Positions 45,080-54,597 of a DNA stretch of 64,000 nt are shown in pieces. Both the position numbers and the translations under genes were made by a program. The stretch is from Rhizobium terricola (GTDB taxonomy: Bacteria > Pseudomonadota > Alphaproteobacteria > Rhizobiales > Rhizobiaceae). Positions within the stretch are counted from its first letter, which is position 1. The number at the start of each line of letters is the position of its first letter. Under the pieces are notes generated by a model, which searched no databases, was not told the DNA's origin, and saw nothing but the letters and a program-made list of their open reading frames with translations. Location of the stretch: NCBI RefSeq assembly GCF_012927355.1, contig NZ_JABBGK010000001.1, positions 1 to 64,000 on the forward strand. Reading direction: 5' to 3'.

Positions 45080-47281
45080 ATGCGTTTCAAGACGTTCAAC
45101 CTCAGGAGGCGGCCAGCCTCCCTCGATCGCCGCTTCGCGGTGATGTTCATGCTGCTCGTCTTTGCCGCCGTCGCCGTCGTGGTGACGACGATCGTGTTTA
45201 CTGCCCTCGACCGCGTTGCAGGCTATGCGAACCATCTCGACGAGGAACGGTCACGCGAGACGGTCACCGGCGCCATCCGCACGTTCAAGCACCAGTTGGG
45301 CGCGACACTCAACGACTATGCGGCCTGGGACGATGCTGCCGACTACGTCTACAACAAGCAGGACGCCGACTGGATCGTGCGCAATTTCGGCGACATGACC
45401 TTCGAAAGCGACCTGTTCGACGTCGCGATCCTGCTCGACAGCCAGGGCGCGAGCCTGATGGCCTATTCGGACGGCGCCCCGATCGAAGGCCAGCTCGAAG
45501 CCTTCGTCAATGCCGACGTCAAGGCGATGTTCGCGCAGGTGAGGAACACGGCGGTCGGCGAGCGGCCGCAGGTGCTCGGTTTTACCCGCACCACGAAGGG
45601 TATCGGTGCCGCAGGCATCGCACTCATCCGAATGAAGTCTGCCGATCTCATCGCCGAGCCCCCGCGCAATCCGGCCTATCTGATCTTCATACGTCATCTG
45701 CGCGCCGATACGGTCACGCGGCTCGGCGAGGCTTACGTGTTGCCCGAGTTGCGACTGACACCCGCCTATGCCACGGCCTCTCACCAGGTCAACATCCTGT
45801 CGCCTTCGGGTTATGCCCTCGGCGCCCTCGGCTGGGATCCGCGCGCGCCGGGTGATGTCAGCCGCCAGCAGGTGCGGCCGCTGGTGACCAGTGCATCGGT
45901 CATTGTCGGGCTCTACTGCCTGCTGCTGGTCGTGGTCGGCGCCAAGGAGCTGCGACGCGTCCGGGCCGATGAGGCGACGGCAATCCGGATGTCCCGCATC
46001 GATCGGCTGAGCGGGCTTGCCAATCGCGAGGGCCTGTTCGTCGGACTTGCGGCGAGGGTCGAGGCGGCGGGCCGGACGGGCGAGGACGTGGCACTGCTCT
46101 ATCTCGACCTCGACGGGTTCAAGGAGGTCAACGACGCCTATGGCCACGCCACTGGCGACCGGCTGATCCGGGGCGTCGCCGCGGGCCTGACCATTCTCGT
46201 CGGCGAGGGGGCAATCCTCGCGCGGGTCGGCGGTGACGAGTTTGCCATCGCGATCAGCGGAAGGGATGCCGGGACAAGGGCTGTCGAACTGTGCGAAAGC
46301 ATCCTTGAGTTCGTCGCGGAGCCCTTCGAGATCGGCGAGCGGGTGGCCGTGATCGGCTGCAGCATCGGGCTCTGCGTGTCGACTGCCGGAACGACCGAGG
46401 GCGAGGAGCTGGTGCGGCGTGCCGACATGGCGATGTACCGGTCCAAGGACAACGGGCGCGGTTGCTGGACCCCGTACGATCCGCAGATGGATATTGAGCG
46501 GGAGGAGCGCCATCAGCTGGAACTCGACCTCAGGACGGCGATCCAGAGCGGCGAGATCACGGTCGTCTATCAGCCGGTGGTGAATGCGAACAGCTTCGAG
46601 ATCGTCAGCGTCGAGGCGTTGGCGCGGTGGAACCGCAAGGGGCACGGACCGGTGGCGCCCGACGTGTTCATTCCGATCGCGGAGGCGAGCGGCCTGATCG
46701 ACGAACTCGGTATCTGCGTCCTGCACCACGCCTGCCGCCAGATGCATGACTGGCCCGATCTGCGGCTTTCGGTCAACATATCTCCCGGCCAATTCCGGGA
46801 TCCGGCCTTTGTCGGTCATGTCGAAACGGTGTTCCGCGAGACGGGCATGGACCCGCGACGTGTGGTGCTGGAAATGACCGAGACCTATTTCATTCACAGT
46901 CCGGAACGCGCCGCCCAGGCTCTGAAACGACTGCGCCGGCTCGGTGTCAGGATCGCGCTCGACGATTTCGGCGCCGGGTTCTCGAGTGTCGGTTACCTGC
47001 GGCAGTTCGGCTTCGACCGCATGAAGATCGACCGTTCCATGGTCACCGCGCTCGACGGAGGTCCAAAGGCGGTGGAGATGCTGCAGGCAACGGTGGCGCT
47101 GGCGCGGTCACTTGATATTCCGGTGACGGCCGAAGGCGTGGAGACCGAGGCGCAGGCGGTGGCGCTTCGGCTTGCCGGCTGCGACGAATTGCAGGGCTAT
47201 CTGTTCGGACGGCCCTGCGAGCCCGCGGAAATCGACCGCCTGCGCTGTCGTGGGCAGGTGCCGGCCAGGCGGCCGGCTTGA
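45080..47281 (+). CDS. Membrane c-di-GMP enzyme: CHASE4-like, GGDEF, EAL
   Basis: A 733-residue protein. Helix 1 is at about 20-42 (VMFMLLVFAAVAVVVTTIVF), followed by a periplasmic CHASE4-like sensor (about 50-260; YAAWDDAADYVYN is typical) and helix 2 at about 275-293. The GGDEF domain has an intact GGDEF near residue 384 and no RxxD site four residues before it. The EAL domain has EALARW near 512, and NISPGQF, EMTETYF, DDFGAGFSS, KIDRSMV and EGVET are all present. Both cyclase and phosphodiesterase active sites therefore look complete. It probably tunes c-di-GMP in response to a periplasmic ligand. It is monocistronic. Confidence 0.93.
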   Translation: MRFKTFNLRRRPASLDRRFAVMFMLLVFAAVAVVVTTIVFTALDRVAGYANHLDEERSRETVTGAIRTFKHQLGATLNDYAAWDDAADYVYNKQDADWIVRNFGDMTFESDLFDVAILLDSQGASLMAYSDGAPIEGQLEAFVNADVKAMFAQVRNTAVGERPQVLGFTRTTKGIGAAGIALIRMKSADLIAEPPRNPAYLIFIRHLRADTVTRLGEAYVLPELRLTPAYATASHQVNILSPSGYALGALGWDPRAPGDVSRQQVRPLVTSASVIVGLYCLLLVVVGAKELRRVRADEATAIRMSRIDRLSGLANREGLFVGLAARVEAAGRTGEDVALLYLDLDGFKEVNDAYGHATGDRLIRGVAAGLTILVGEGAILARVGGDEFAIAISGRDAGTRAVELCESILEFVAEPFEIGERVAVIGCSIGLCVSTAGTTEGEELVRRADMAMYRSKDNGRGCWTPYDPQMDIEREERHQLELDLRTAIQSGEITVVYQPVVNANSFEIVSVEALARWNRKGHGPVAPDVFIPIAEASGLIDELGICVLHHACRQMHDWPDLRLSVNISPGQFRDPAFVGHVETVFRETGMDPRRVVLEMTETYFIHSPERAAQALKRLRRLGVRIALDDFGAGFSSVGYLRQFGFDRMKIDRSMVTALDGGPKAVEMLQATVALARSLDIPVTAEGVETEAQAVALRLAGCDELQGYLFGRPCEPAEIDRLRCRGQVPARRPA

Positions 47282-47294
47282 GCGTCAGGCCGGC

Positions 47295-48239
47295 TCAGCT
47301 GCCGATGTGCTTCTCGCCGCGCTTCTTGGCGAGCGCGATCTGCATCTGGCGCTGGCGATAACGATCGCGGTCCACTTCGGTGCGGCTGTCGTAGCAATGC
47401 GGGCAGGAAACGCCTTCCTCAAACTTCGGCGACTTAACCTCTTCCGTCGTCAGCGGATAGCGGCAGGCATGGCAGAGCGTGTGCTCGCCTTCCTTCAGTC
47501 CATGGGTGATCGATACCCGCTCGTCGAAGACGAAGCAGGCGCCGTCCCAGAGGCTCTCTTCCGCCGGCACTTCCTCGAGATATTTCAGGATGCCGCCCTT
47601 GAGGTGGTAGACCTCATCGAAACCCATTTCCTTGGCAAGGGCCGTGGATTTCTCGCAACGGATGCCGCCGGTGCAGTACATCGCGAGCTTGGGCTTGTTG
47701 TGCAGGCCGGGATTGTTGCGCAACCAGTCGGGGAACTCGCGGAAGGTCTTGATGTTCGGGTCGATCGCGCCCTTGAAGATACCGATCGCCGTTTCATAGT
47801 CGTTGCGCGTATCGACCACGATGGTCTCGGGGTCCGAGATCAGGGCATTCCAGTCCTTCGGGTCGATATAGGTCCCGACGATCTTGTTGGGGTCGATGTT
47901 CTCGACGCCCATGGTGACGATCTCCTTCTTCAGCCGCACCTTCATGCGCAGGAATGGCATCTTGGATGCCCGGCTTTCCTTGTGCACGAGGTTCTTGAAT
48001 TCCGGCTGCGAACGGATGAAGGCGAGAATGTTGGCGATGCCTTCATCGGTGCCGGCGATCGTGCCGTTGATGCCTTCGGCGGCGAGCAGCAGCGTGCCCT
48101 TGATGCCGTTCTCACGGGCGACGGCATCGAGTTCCGCTCGAAAGCTCTCGAAGCGCGGGAAACGGGCAAAGTGGTAGAGCGCGGCCACGCAGAACGCGCC
48201 GCCCTCTTCGTGGCGAGGGGTCTGAAGATCTTCGGTCAT
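47295..48239 (-). CDS. trhO: tRNA uridine(34) hydroxylase TrhO (YceA)
   Basis: A 314-residue cytosolic protein. The N-terminal ferredoxin-like domain ([34 protein letters not shown]) is followed by a rhodanese domain (about 130-230) with the active-site loop [13 protein letters not shown], whose first Cys is essential in E. coli TrhO. A C-terminal zinc-binding-like CxxC pair ([18 protein letters not shown]) follows. It makes 5-hydroxyuridine at the wobble base of certain tRNAs, independently of prephenate. It is convergent with the c-di-GMP gene, with a gap of only 13 nt between their stop codons. Confidence 0.93.
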   Translation of the reverse strand: MTEDLQTPRHEEGGAFCVAALYHFARFPRFESFRAELDAVARENGIKGTLLLAAEGINGTIAGTDEGIANILAFIRSQPEFKNLVHKESRASKMPFLRMKVRLKKEIVTMGVENIDPNKIVGTYIDPKDWNALISDPETIVVDTRNDYETAIGIFKGAIDPNIKTFREFPDWLRNNPGLHNKPKLAMYCTGGIRCEKSTALAKEMGFDEVYHLKGGILKYLEEVPAEESLWDGACFVFDERVSITHGLKEGEHTLCHACRYPLTTEEVKSPKFEEGVSCPHCYDSRTEVDRDRYRQRQMQIALAKKRGEKHIGS

Positions 48240-48379
48240 GGCCCGGGAAATACTGCCTCAGCCTTTGCGGCGCAACGATTTTCGCGCAGCGCGATGCACT
48301 TTGAATTTTGTCAACTGCGGCGGCGTTGGGCGTCGTGGGCAACCGCGAGGATGTCTTCGCGGTCGCCCTCAAGCGGTTC

Positions 48380-48748
48380 TTATCGGGCCGGCGGGTTATA
48401 GAAGCGGATGCGATGGCCGTCCGGATCGGTGATGACGAAGGTCCGGCCGAACTCCATGTCTGTCGGCGTCTGAAGGGTCGGGTGACCGTCGGTCGACAGC
48501 TGGTCATAGGCGGCGTCGACGGTGCTCGGGTCGGCGAGGGGGATCGCAAGCTCGAAGAGGCCGGGCGTCCCCGTTGCTGCCGGCACTACGGTGTGGCGCG
48601 ACCACAGGCCGAGCTTCAGGCCGCCGGGGAAGATGAACATGGCGAAGGTCGGCGAGCGCTCGACGGGGCTTGTGCCGAGCAGCTTTTCGTAGAAGGCGGC
48701 GCTCTGTTCCGGGCTGTCGACATAAAGGATGGTGAGGTTCGGTGTCAT
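48380..48748 (-). CDS. VOC (glyoxalase/bleomycin-resistance) family protein
   Basis: A 122-residue single VOC module of two beta-alpha-beta-beta-beta units: LTILYVDSPEQSAAFYEKLLG and GLFELAIPLADPSTVDAAYDQL, ending FVITDPDGHRIRFYNPP. A Glu/His metal site may be formed by the Glu in LFELAI and residues near FYNP, as in PhnB/glyoxalase-like members. The function could be a lyase, dioxygenase or drug-binding protein. It lies 64 nt downstream of the WYL regulator on the same strand and is probably controlled by it. Confidence 0.85.
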   Translation of the reverse strand: MTPNLTILYVDSPEQSAAFYEKLLGTSPVERSPTFAMFIFPGGLKLGLWSRHTVVPAATGTPGLFELAIPLADPSTVDAAYDQLSTDGHPTLQTPTDMEFGRTFVITDPDGHRIRFYNPPAR

Positions 48749-48812
48749 GATGGCTCTCCTGTGTTGAGGGCCTGATCATGACGGATGATGCTGCCAAAAA
48801 ATGGCAGTATTC

Positions 48813-49511
48813 TCATAGGTCCCGGTCGGGAATTCCCTTTTGCATGCGCCAGGCCTTGAGCAGCTGCAGGCGACGCTTCGGATAGCGGGCCGTCTCCGTC
48901 TGGTGGACAAGCTCCATCCGGTCTGTACGAAAGTGGCGGAAATCGCTTCTGAGCGTGCACCAGGCCACGAGCACGCGGGCGCCGTCGAAGAAGGCGAGGG
49001 CGAAAGGCCAGATCACCCGCTCGCTCGTTTGTCCGTGTTCGTCGCGATAGGCGATCTTCAGGGACTGTTCGGAGCGGATCGCCTGGCGCAGACGGGGAAG
49101 ATCGGCCGTGTCTTCAGGAATGTTGGGCATCGGACCGGCAAGCAGCGTGCTGTTCCTGAGGTTCTCTCGCAGTTCGTCGGGCAGGACCTCCGTGATCTTG
49201 GAGAGGGCATCCCGGGCCGAAAGCGCCAGATCACGATCCGCGCGACTTGCGACGAGGCGTGCGCCCAGAACCAGTGCCTCGATCTCCTCTGCCGAAAACA
49301 TCAGCGGCGGCAGCATGTAGCCAGGCCGAAGGAGATAGCCGACACCCGGCTCGCCCTCGATGTCGGCGCCCTGGGCCTGCAGCGTGGCGATGTCACGGTA
49401 AAGCGTGCGCAGCGATATGCCGACTTCGTCGGCGAGCGTCTTGCCAGACACCGCCCGACGGTGGCGACGCAACACCTGCAGCAATTGAAGAAGTCGTTCC
49501 GAGCGGCTCAT
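48813..49511 (-). CDS. YafY-type HTH/WYL domain regulator
   Basis: A 232-residue protein. HTH_11 is at residues 4-56 (RLLQLLQVLRRHRRAVSGKT, EVGISLRTLYRDIATLQAQG), followed by the WYL domain (about 135-215; LKIAYRDEHGQTSERVIWPF, WCTLRSDFRHFRTDRM). WYL domains bind small ligands such as nucleotides. The usual W-Y-L tripeptide region reads VAWCTLRSDFR here. A VOC-family gene follows downstream, a recurrent pairing in Rhizobiales. Confidence 0.9.
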   Translation of the reverse strand: MSRSERLLQLLQVLRRHRRAVSGKTLADEVGISLRTLYRDIATLQAQGADIEGEPGVGYLLRPGYMLPPLMFSAEEIEALVLGARLVASRADRDLALSARDALSKITEVLPDELRENLRNSTLLAGPMPNIPEDTADLPRLRQAIRSEQSLKIAYRDEHGQTSERVIWPFALAFFDGARVLVAWCTLRSDFRHFRTDRMELVHQTETARYPKRRLQLLKAWRMQKGIPDRDL

Positions 49512-49556
49512 GGTGGAAGGATAATAGGGCTGCCGCCAAAAACTGTCAGTAGCCGA

Positions 49557-50468
49557 TCAGGCCAGTGCGGCCTCGATCCACAGCGCCTCGATAACGGCGG
49601 CCTCGCGGCCCGGCTTGTCGGCGAAGACCCGGTCGGCGATTTCCAGTGCATCTCGCCGCAACTGCTGCTGCTGGCGGATGATCGCGCCAAGCAGATGGGA
49701 GAAGGTCTCGCTGCCGTCGGCGAGCGCCGGTTCGCTGTCCAGGAGGTCGGTGAGCAGGGCGAGATCGTGTTCGTGGCCGAGGATTTCGGTGAGGCTGCGG
49801 GCTTCCGCGCGCTTGGCCCGCATGGCCGACGGCCAGATGTCGCGAAGCAGCGACAGGGCGCGCCAATAGGTCTGGGATGCCTTGCGCAGGTCGTGGAACA
49901 CTTCCTCATGGGCGTTGTCGTGGCATTCCCTCAGGGCGATGCGCGCGTTCTGCAGAATGCGTTTCCAGCCTTTGGCCAGAAGTCGCGCGGTCTTGTGCTG
50001 ACGGTTGGGAAAGCGGAGGGTCGCGATCGCGGCAATCGCCTCCTGGCAGCTTTCGACGGCTCCTCCCGCTTTTTCCGCGAGATCGATTTCTTGCCGTGCG
50101 ATCACATCACGCCGTGCGGTCAGCGTGCCGCGGGCATGTGCGCAGGCCCGGGCCTCGTCCTCGTTCAGGGCATGGCCTTCGAGATAGGCGACGGTCTCCA
50201 CCATTGCTGTCGCGTCGCGGACCAGCGACAAGGTCCGGGCGGTGTCGCGCAGCCGGGCGTTTTCGTCGGCGAAGAGTTCCGCGTCGTCCGCAAGGACGAG
50301 CTGATAGAGGGCGCGAAGCCGCTTGAAGTTTTTCCGCGCATCGTGAACGGCCTCGTGGAGGCCCCGGGGCTGCTGTTCCAGAGACGCAATCGCCGAGCGG
50401 AGCTGCTCGGTCGCGACACGCCGCACTTCCTCGTCGAAAGGGTGTGCGGGGTCAATTCGGTAGGGCAT
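49557..50468 (-). CDS. CHAD domain protein
   Basis: A 303-residue all-helical CHAD protein. Conserved basic and histidine residues sit in two helical bundles: HEAVHDARKNFKRLRALYQLV (about 38-58) and EEVFHDLRKASQTYWRALSLL (about 188-208). CHAD proteins bind inorganic polyphosphate and associate with polyphosphate granules. It overlaps the upstream CYTH gene by 17 nt, so the two halves, often fused elsewhere as CYTH-CHAD, are encoded separately but coupled. Confidence 0.9.
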   Translation of the reverse strand: MPYRIDPAHPFDEEVRRVATEQLRSAIASLEQQPRGLHEAVHDARKNFKRLRALYQLVLADDAELFADENARLRDTARTLSLVRDATAMVETVAYLEGHALNEDEARACAHARGTLTARRDVIARQEIDLAEKAGGAVESCQEAIAAIATLRFPNRQHKTARLLAKGWKRILQNARIALRECHDNAHEEVFHDLRKASQTYWRALSLLRDIWPSAMRAKRAEARSLTEILGHEHDLALLTDLLDSEPALADGSETFSHLLGAIIRQQQQLRRDALEIADRVFADKPGREAAVIEALWIEAALA

Positions 50469-50940
50469 GAACGAGCTCGGGCTTGAGGCGCTCGGTTGCC
50501 AGAACCTGATTGGAATAGCGGCGGTCGCCCGTGACCTCGCGACCGAGCCAGTCCGGCAGCTCGGGATCGTCCTGTTCCGACTGCAGCTCGACCTCGGCGA
50601 TCACCAGTCCGCGATAGGCACCTTCGAAGACGTCGACTTCCCAGGTGAAGCCGCCGACGTCGACCGTGTAGCGGACCTTCTCGATGACGTTGCCAACGGC
50701 GAAGGTAATCATCTCCTCGGCTTCGGCAAGGGGGATCGGATATTCGAACTCGTCGCGCACCAGCGCCGTCTTGCCGAACTTGATCGTCAGCTTGGCGCTT
50801 TCGTCGTTGCTGGTGCGGACCCGTACGGAGCGGTCGTGATTGACGGAAAGATAGGCCTGCCGCATGGGGGTGGCCGACGTTGCATGCTGTCGCCAGCTGT
50901 CGTTCGTCACCAGGAACTTGCGCTCGATTTCCTTGGCCAT
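50452..50940 (-). CDS. CYTH domain triphosphate-tunnel protein
   Basis: A 162-residue CYTH protein. The N-terminal ExExK signature is EIERKF, followed by the basic tunnel residues of QAYLSVNHDRSVRVR, AKLTIKFG and EFEYPI, and the acidic metal-binding strand VIAEVELQSE. It probably hydrolyses inorganic tripolyphosphate or another triphosphate; adenylate cyclase activity is unlikely for this bacterial short form. The neighbouring CHAD gene suggests a polyphosphate link. It is the first gene of the pair. Confidence 0.9.
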   Translation of the reverse strand: MAKEIERKFLVTNDSWRQHATSATPMRQAYLSVNHDRSVRVRTSNDESAKLTIKFGKTALVRDEFEYPIPLAEAEEMITFAVGNVIEKVRYTVDVGGFTWEVDVFEGAYRGLVIAEVELQSEQDDPELPDWLGREVTGDRRYSNQVLATERLKPELVHALPN

Positions 50941-51097
50941 CTCGCTCGTCCGTCGTGAAAGTCGTCATCGCAACGTAGCGCAAGTGGGGCACAAGGCAAA
51001 TGGAGTCTTGCGTGCCCGCGCGCATTTGTCTCGACAATGACATCTTCTCCGGCTAATCCTTGGCGCAATTTCAATCGTTTTAAAGAGGCGTGCGGCG

Positions 51098-51736
51098 ATG
51101 AGCGCGAAGAACGAAAAGCTCCTTTCCACCCTGAAGCTCCAGCCGGTCGTGCCGGTCCTCATCATCGAGGACGCAGAGAGCGCCGTGCCACTCGCGAAGG
51201 CCCTCGTTGCCGGCGGCCTGAAGGCGATCGAGATCACGCTGCGCACCGATGCCGCGCTTGAAGCCGTCCGGCGTGTCGCGGCGGAAGTCGAGGGCGCGGT
51301 GGTCGGCGCCGGCACCATCCTCAATCCGGCCCATTTCGACGCGGCGGTGAAAGCCGGCTCGCAGTTCATCGTAAGCCCGGGCACCACGCGGGAGCTGATC
51401 CATGCGGCGCGGGGCTCGGATATTCCGCTGCTTCCGGGCGCGGCGACGGCAAGCGAGGTCATGCAGCTTCGCGAGGAGGGCTACCAGATCCTCAAGTTCT
51501 TCCCCGCCGAGCAGGCCGGGGGAGCCGCCTATCTGAAATCACTCTCGTCGCCGCTTGCCGGTACGATGTTCTGCCCGACCGGCGGTATCTCGCTCAAGAA
51601 TGCCAAGGACTATCTCTCGCTGCCGAACATCGTCTGCGTCGGTGGATCGTGGGTGGCGCCGAAGGAAATGGTGGTCGCGGGCGATTGGGCCGGGATCACC
51701 AAACTCGCCGCGGAGGCAGCCGCGCTCGCTGGGTGA
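51098..51736 (+). CDS. eda: KDPG/KHG aldolase
   Basis: A 212-residue class I aldolase cleaving 2-keto-3-deoxy-6-phosphogluconate to pyruvate and glyceraldehyde 3-phosphate in the Entner-Doudoroff pathway. Schiff-base Lys133 is in [12 protein letters not shown], and the catalytic Glu45 in [26 protein letters not shown] and FCPTGGIS are further family stretches. The ATG at 51098 starts [10 protein letters not shown]. edd and zwf are not adjacent here, so it stands alone. Confidence 0.95.
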   Translation: MSAKNEKLLSTLKLQPVVPVLIIEDAESAVPLAKALVAGGLKAIEITLRTDAALEAVRRVAAEVEGAVVGAGTILNPAHFDAAVKAGSQFIVSPGTTRELIHAARGSDIPLLPGAATASEVMQLREEGYQILKFFPAEQAGGAAYLKSLSSPLAGTMFCPTGGISLKNAKDYLSLPNIVCVGGSWVAPKEMVVAGDWAGITKLAAEAAALAG

Positions 51737-51828
51737 GCAAGGCTGCCATGAAAGTGCGGGCGGCGTCTTTGTAATTTCATGATCGCCTTCTTATCTAGCA
51801 GTCGAGAATGAAACCCACGGAGATTTCG

Positions 51829-52524
51829 ATGTTCGACGCGAAGAAGCTGCTTGATCAATTTCTCGGCTCCCAGGTGCCGGGCACGAACGGAAGTGTGAAG
51901 CAGAAGGCCGGCGACGTCGTCCAGCTCGCGAAGGACAATCCGCTTGCGACCGGCGCCATCGCGGCGGTCCTGCTCGGCACGAAGACCGGGCGGTCGCTGA
52001 CCGGCAGCGCCCTGCAGCTGGGCGGCCTCGCTGCTATCGCGGGTCTCGGATACCAGGCCTACAAAAACTATCAGGCCGGCAAGGCGCCGCAGCCCGAAAC
52101 CGCAAATGAACCGGTTCTGCTGCCGCCGCCCGCGGATTCCGCCTTCAGCACCGAGCCCGCCAAGGTGTCGAATGATTTCGCGCTGACATTGGTGCGCGCG
52201 ATGATCGCTGCTGCCAAGGCCGACGGTCACATCGATGCAGCCGAGCGTGGTCGGATCATGGACAAGATCCATCTGTCCGGTCTCGGTGCGGAAGCGGAAG
52301 CCTTCCTCGAAGGCGAGCTGTCGGCCCCGACCGATCTCGACGCGCTGGTGGCGGCCGCCCTCACCGAAGAGCAGAAGGTCGAACTCTATACGGCCTCGCG
52401 GCTCGCGATCGAGCCGGACAGCCGCGCGGAACGCGGTTATCTCGATCTGCTCGCCGGGCGGCTTGGCCTTGCCGACGGGCTTGTCGATCACATCGAGGCA
52501 ACGGTTTCGGCCGCCAAGGTCTGA
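51829..52524 (+). CDS. DUF533 (TerB-like) membrane-associated protein
   Basis: A 231-residue protein. An N-terminal FDAKKLLDQFLG leads to a glycine-rich hydrophobic segment (about 35-75; LATGAIAAVLLGTKTGRSLT). A Pro-rich linker is followed by a C-terminal TerB-like helical domain (ALTLVRAMIAAAKADGHIDAAERGRI), whose acidic loop can bind metal in TerB. ATG 51829 has CGGAG upstream; a start at 51808 is possible. The molecular function is unknown. The gene is co-directional with eda but 92 nt away. Confidence 0.85.
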   Translation: MFDAKKLLDQFLGSQVPGTNGSVKQKAGDVVQLAKDNPLATGAIAAVLLGTKTGRSLTGSALQLGGLAAIAGLGYQAYKNYQAGKAPQPETANEPVLLPPPADSAFSTEPAKVSNDFALTLVRAMIAAAKADGHIDAAERGRIMDKIHLSGLGAEAEAFLEGELSAPTDLDALVAAALTEEQKVELYTASRLAIEPDSRAERGYLDLLAGRLGLADGLVDHIEATVSAAKV

Positions 52525-52609
52525 GGACGCGCCTTCCGCTGCGATTTCGGCCAGTTGCCTTTGCCGGGCGGCTGGCCTAATCGTTTGCCGACTTAAGCGA
52601 GAGGCAAAC

Positions 52610-53305
52610 ATGCGCGATCTTTCCACTTTCAAGGGCTGCCCGGCACCGAAGCCTGTCCGGCTCGAAGGCCGTTTCGTCACCGCCGAGCCATATGACAAGG
52701 CGCAGCATCTCGAGGCCCTCTGGGACGGTCTCGGTGGCATGGCCATCAATCCGCTGCTCACCTATTTCACCCAGCCGGATTTCGCCGGCATTGCGGATTT
52801 TGATGCCTGGCTCGACAGCGTCCAGACCAAGGGTGGCTGGGTCACGGAAGTCTTTCGCGACAACAAGACCGGCAAGGTCGTCGGCATGGCCAACTACATG
52901 CGCGCCGACCCGGCCAACGGCGTCGTCGAAGTTGGCGGCGTCGCGCACGGTCCGGCCATGAGCCGCACGCCGCTCGCGACCGAGGCGCACTACCTGATGG
53001 CGCGCCACGTCTTCGACGATCTCGGCTATCGCCGCTACGAGTGGAAATGCCACAACGAGAACGAACCCAGCAAGGCGACCGCCAACCGCTACGGCTTCAC
53101 GTTCGAGGGCGTCTTCCGGCAGCACATGCTGTCGAAGGGCAAGAACCGCGATACCGCCTGGTTCTCGATGATCGACGGCGAATGGCCGCTGATCAAGGCT
53201 GCCTTCGAAGCTTGGCTCGCGCCGGAGAATTTCGATGCCGAGGGCCGGCAGGTTCGCAAGCTCGAAGACATCCGTGCAGACCTCTCCAAGGGAGCCGGCG
53301 AATGA
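52610..53305 (+). CDS. GNAT N-acetyltransferase (RimJ/RimL-like)
   Basis: A 231-residue acetyltransferase of the Acetyltransf_3 type. Features are VRLEGRFVTAEPYDKAQHLEAL, GKVVGMANYMRADPANGVVEVGGVA and YEWKCHNENEPSKATANRYGF, the last being the acetyl-CoA and substrate region typical of this subgroup. The acceptor is probably a protein N-terminus or small amine and is not identifiable. The ATG at 52610 has GAGAGG upstream. Its TGA overlaps the next ATG (ATGA), so the following small membrane protein is coupled to it. Confidence 0.88.
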   Translation: MRDLSTFKGCPAPKPVRLEGRFVTAEPYDKAQHLEALWDGLGGMAINPLLTYFTQPDFAGIADFDAWLDSVQTKGGWVTEVFRDNKTGKVVGMANYMRADPANGVVEVGGVAHGPAMSRTPLATEAHYLMARHVFDDLGYRRYEWKCHNENEPSKATANRYGFTFEGVFRQHMLSKGKNRDTAWFSMIDGEWPLIKAAFEAWLAPENFDAEGRQVRKLEDIRADLSKGAGE

Positions 53306-53517
53306 GCGACGACAAGAGCAACCGGTCGTCGGCGATTGCTGCAGGGGTGATCGTGCTCGGTTTCGGCGCCTTGCTGCTCGGCCTGCCGAAGCTCGTGCTC
53401 TGGATCGGCGACTATTCGCCGGTCCTGGCGGCGCTGGTCGGCACGGTGGCGATCATGTCGTTCTTCATCGTGCTGTGGCTGAGGGCCCGCTACCAGCGTC
53501 GACGCGACAAGCAGTGA
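53302..53517 (+). CDS. 71-residue two-helix membrane protein
   Basis: A short protein with two hydrophobic helices (IAAGVIVLGFGALLLGLPKLVL and PVLAALVGTVAIMSFFIVLWL) and a strongly basic C-terminus (RARYQRRRDKQ). Its ATG overlaps the stop of the acetyltransferase gene by 4 nt. No named family was recognised. It is convergent with the NicO-type gene. Confidence 0.75.
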   Translation: MSDDKSNRSSAIAAGVIVLGFGALLLGLPKLVLWIGDYSPVLAALVGTVAIMSFFIVLWLRARYQRRRDKQ

Positions 53518-53544
53518 GGCTTTCCTTCAACGCCTGATCTGCGC

Positions 53545-54597
53545 TCAGGCCTGCAGGGCGGCGGCGAGAAGAAGTGCGCCGAGGGCAATCACCATAAGGG
53601 CGCCGAGGATTTCGATCGCGCTTGCCACGCGCCCGGCCGCTTTCGAGCCCGGGCCTGACAGGCGCACCGCCAGCGATTTTGCCGATACGGCGATCGCCGC
53701 GAGCGCCGAGACGGTGATGGCGGTGCCGAGAGCCATGGCGAAGACCGACAGGATGCCGCCGAGATAGAGCCCGTTCAGAAGCGCGAAGGTCATCACCAGG
53801 ATCGCTCCCGAGCAAGGGCGTAGGCCGACCGCTATGATGGCAGACCATGCTTCCTTGAGACTGAAATCCTGCGCGGAGAGCATGCGCGGATCGGGAAGGT
53901 GGGTGATGCCGCAGTCGGGGCAGATCGAGCCGGGGGCCAGGGCATCATGTCCGTGTTCGACGGCGGTCGCGCGAAAGGAAAGCCCGGTTCCCGTCGGAGC
54001 GGATACGGGAACCGGCGTGTCAAACAGGCTCGCGCTGATCGGGGCACTGCGCGCGATCCAGATCCCCTTGAGCTTGCGCATCAGCAGCCAGGTGCCGAAG
54101 GCGACGATCAGGGCGTAACTGGCGATTTCGAGCGCCCGGGTCGCGTCGGTCATCGAGATCGCCGTGCCACGCAGGGCCGCATAGGTTATTCCAACGAGCG
54201 CAATCGCGACGGCGCCTTGCAGGAAGGCCGAGACGAAGGAGATCGCGATGCCACGGCGCAGTTCTATTTCGTTGGCGATCATGTAGGACGAGATGACCGC
54301 CTTGCCGTGGCCGGGGCCGGCGGCGTGAAAGACACCATAGGCAAAGGAAAGGCCGACCAGCGTCCAGAGATGGGTCTGGTCCTCGCGCATGGCCTTAAGC
54401 GCGCCGGTGAGCGCGCGGTAGAAGGCTTGCTGGTTTTCGTTGATGAAGGCCAGCCAGCCGGCAAAGGGGCCTGTCGCCTGGAATGACGGTTCGGCGGTTC
54501 CGATCCCGAGCGGCGAGGCGGCGTGGGCGATCAGGGCCGTGAAAAGCAGGACCGCGGCGGCAGCGGCGACCGACCGGAGGGTGCCCCGGATCAGCAT
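53545..54597 (-). CDS. NicO/RcnA-type nickel-cobalt exporter
   Basis: A 350-residue membrane protein with a signal-like N-terminal helix and about six further helices. The metal motif HAAGPGHGK (residues 91-99) and GLRPCSGAILVMTFALLNGLY are hallmarks of the NicO family. A cytosolic or periplasmic loop at about 214-234 carries HGHD and CPDC plus His233, a likely metal-sensing or docking site. It probably exports Ni(II) or Co(II). Its start overlaps the DUF1007 gene by 7 nt, a pairing common in alphaproteobacteria. Confidence 0.9.
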   Translation of the reverse strand: MLIRGTLRSVAAAAAVLLFTALIAHAASPLGIGTAEPSFQATGPFAGWLAFINENQQAFYRALTGALKAMREDQTHLWTLVGLSFAYGVFHAAGPGHGKAVISSYMIANEIELRRGIAISFVSAFLQGAVAIALVGITYAALRGTAISMTDATRALEIASYALIVAFGTWLLMRKLKGIWIARSAPISASLFDTPVPVSAPTGTGLSFRATAVEHGHDALAPGSICPDCGITHLPDPRMLSAQDFSLKEAWSAIIAVGLRPCSGAILVMTFALLNGLYLGGILSVFAMALGTAITVSALAAIAVSAKSLAVRLSGPGSKAAGRVASAIEILGALMVIALGALLLAAALQA

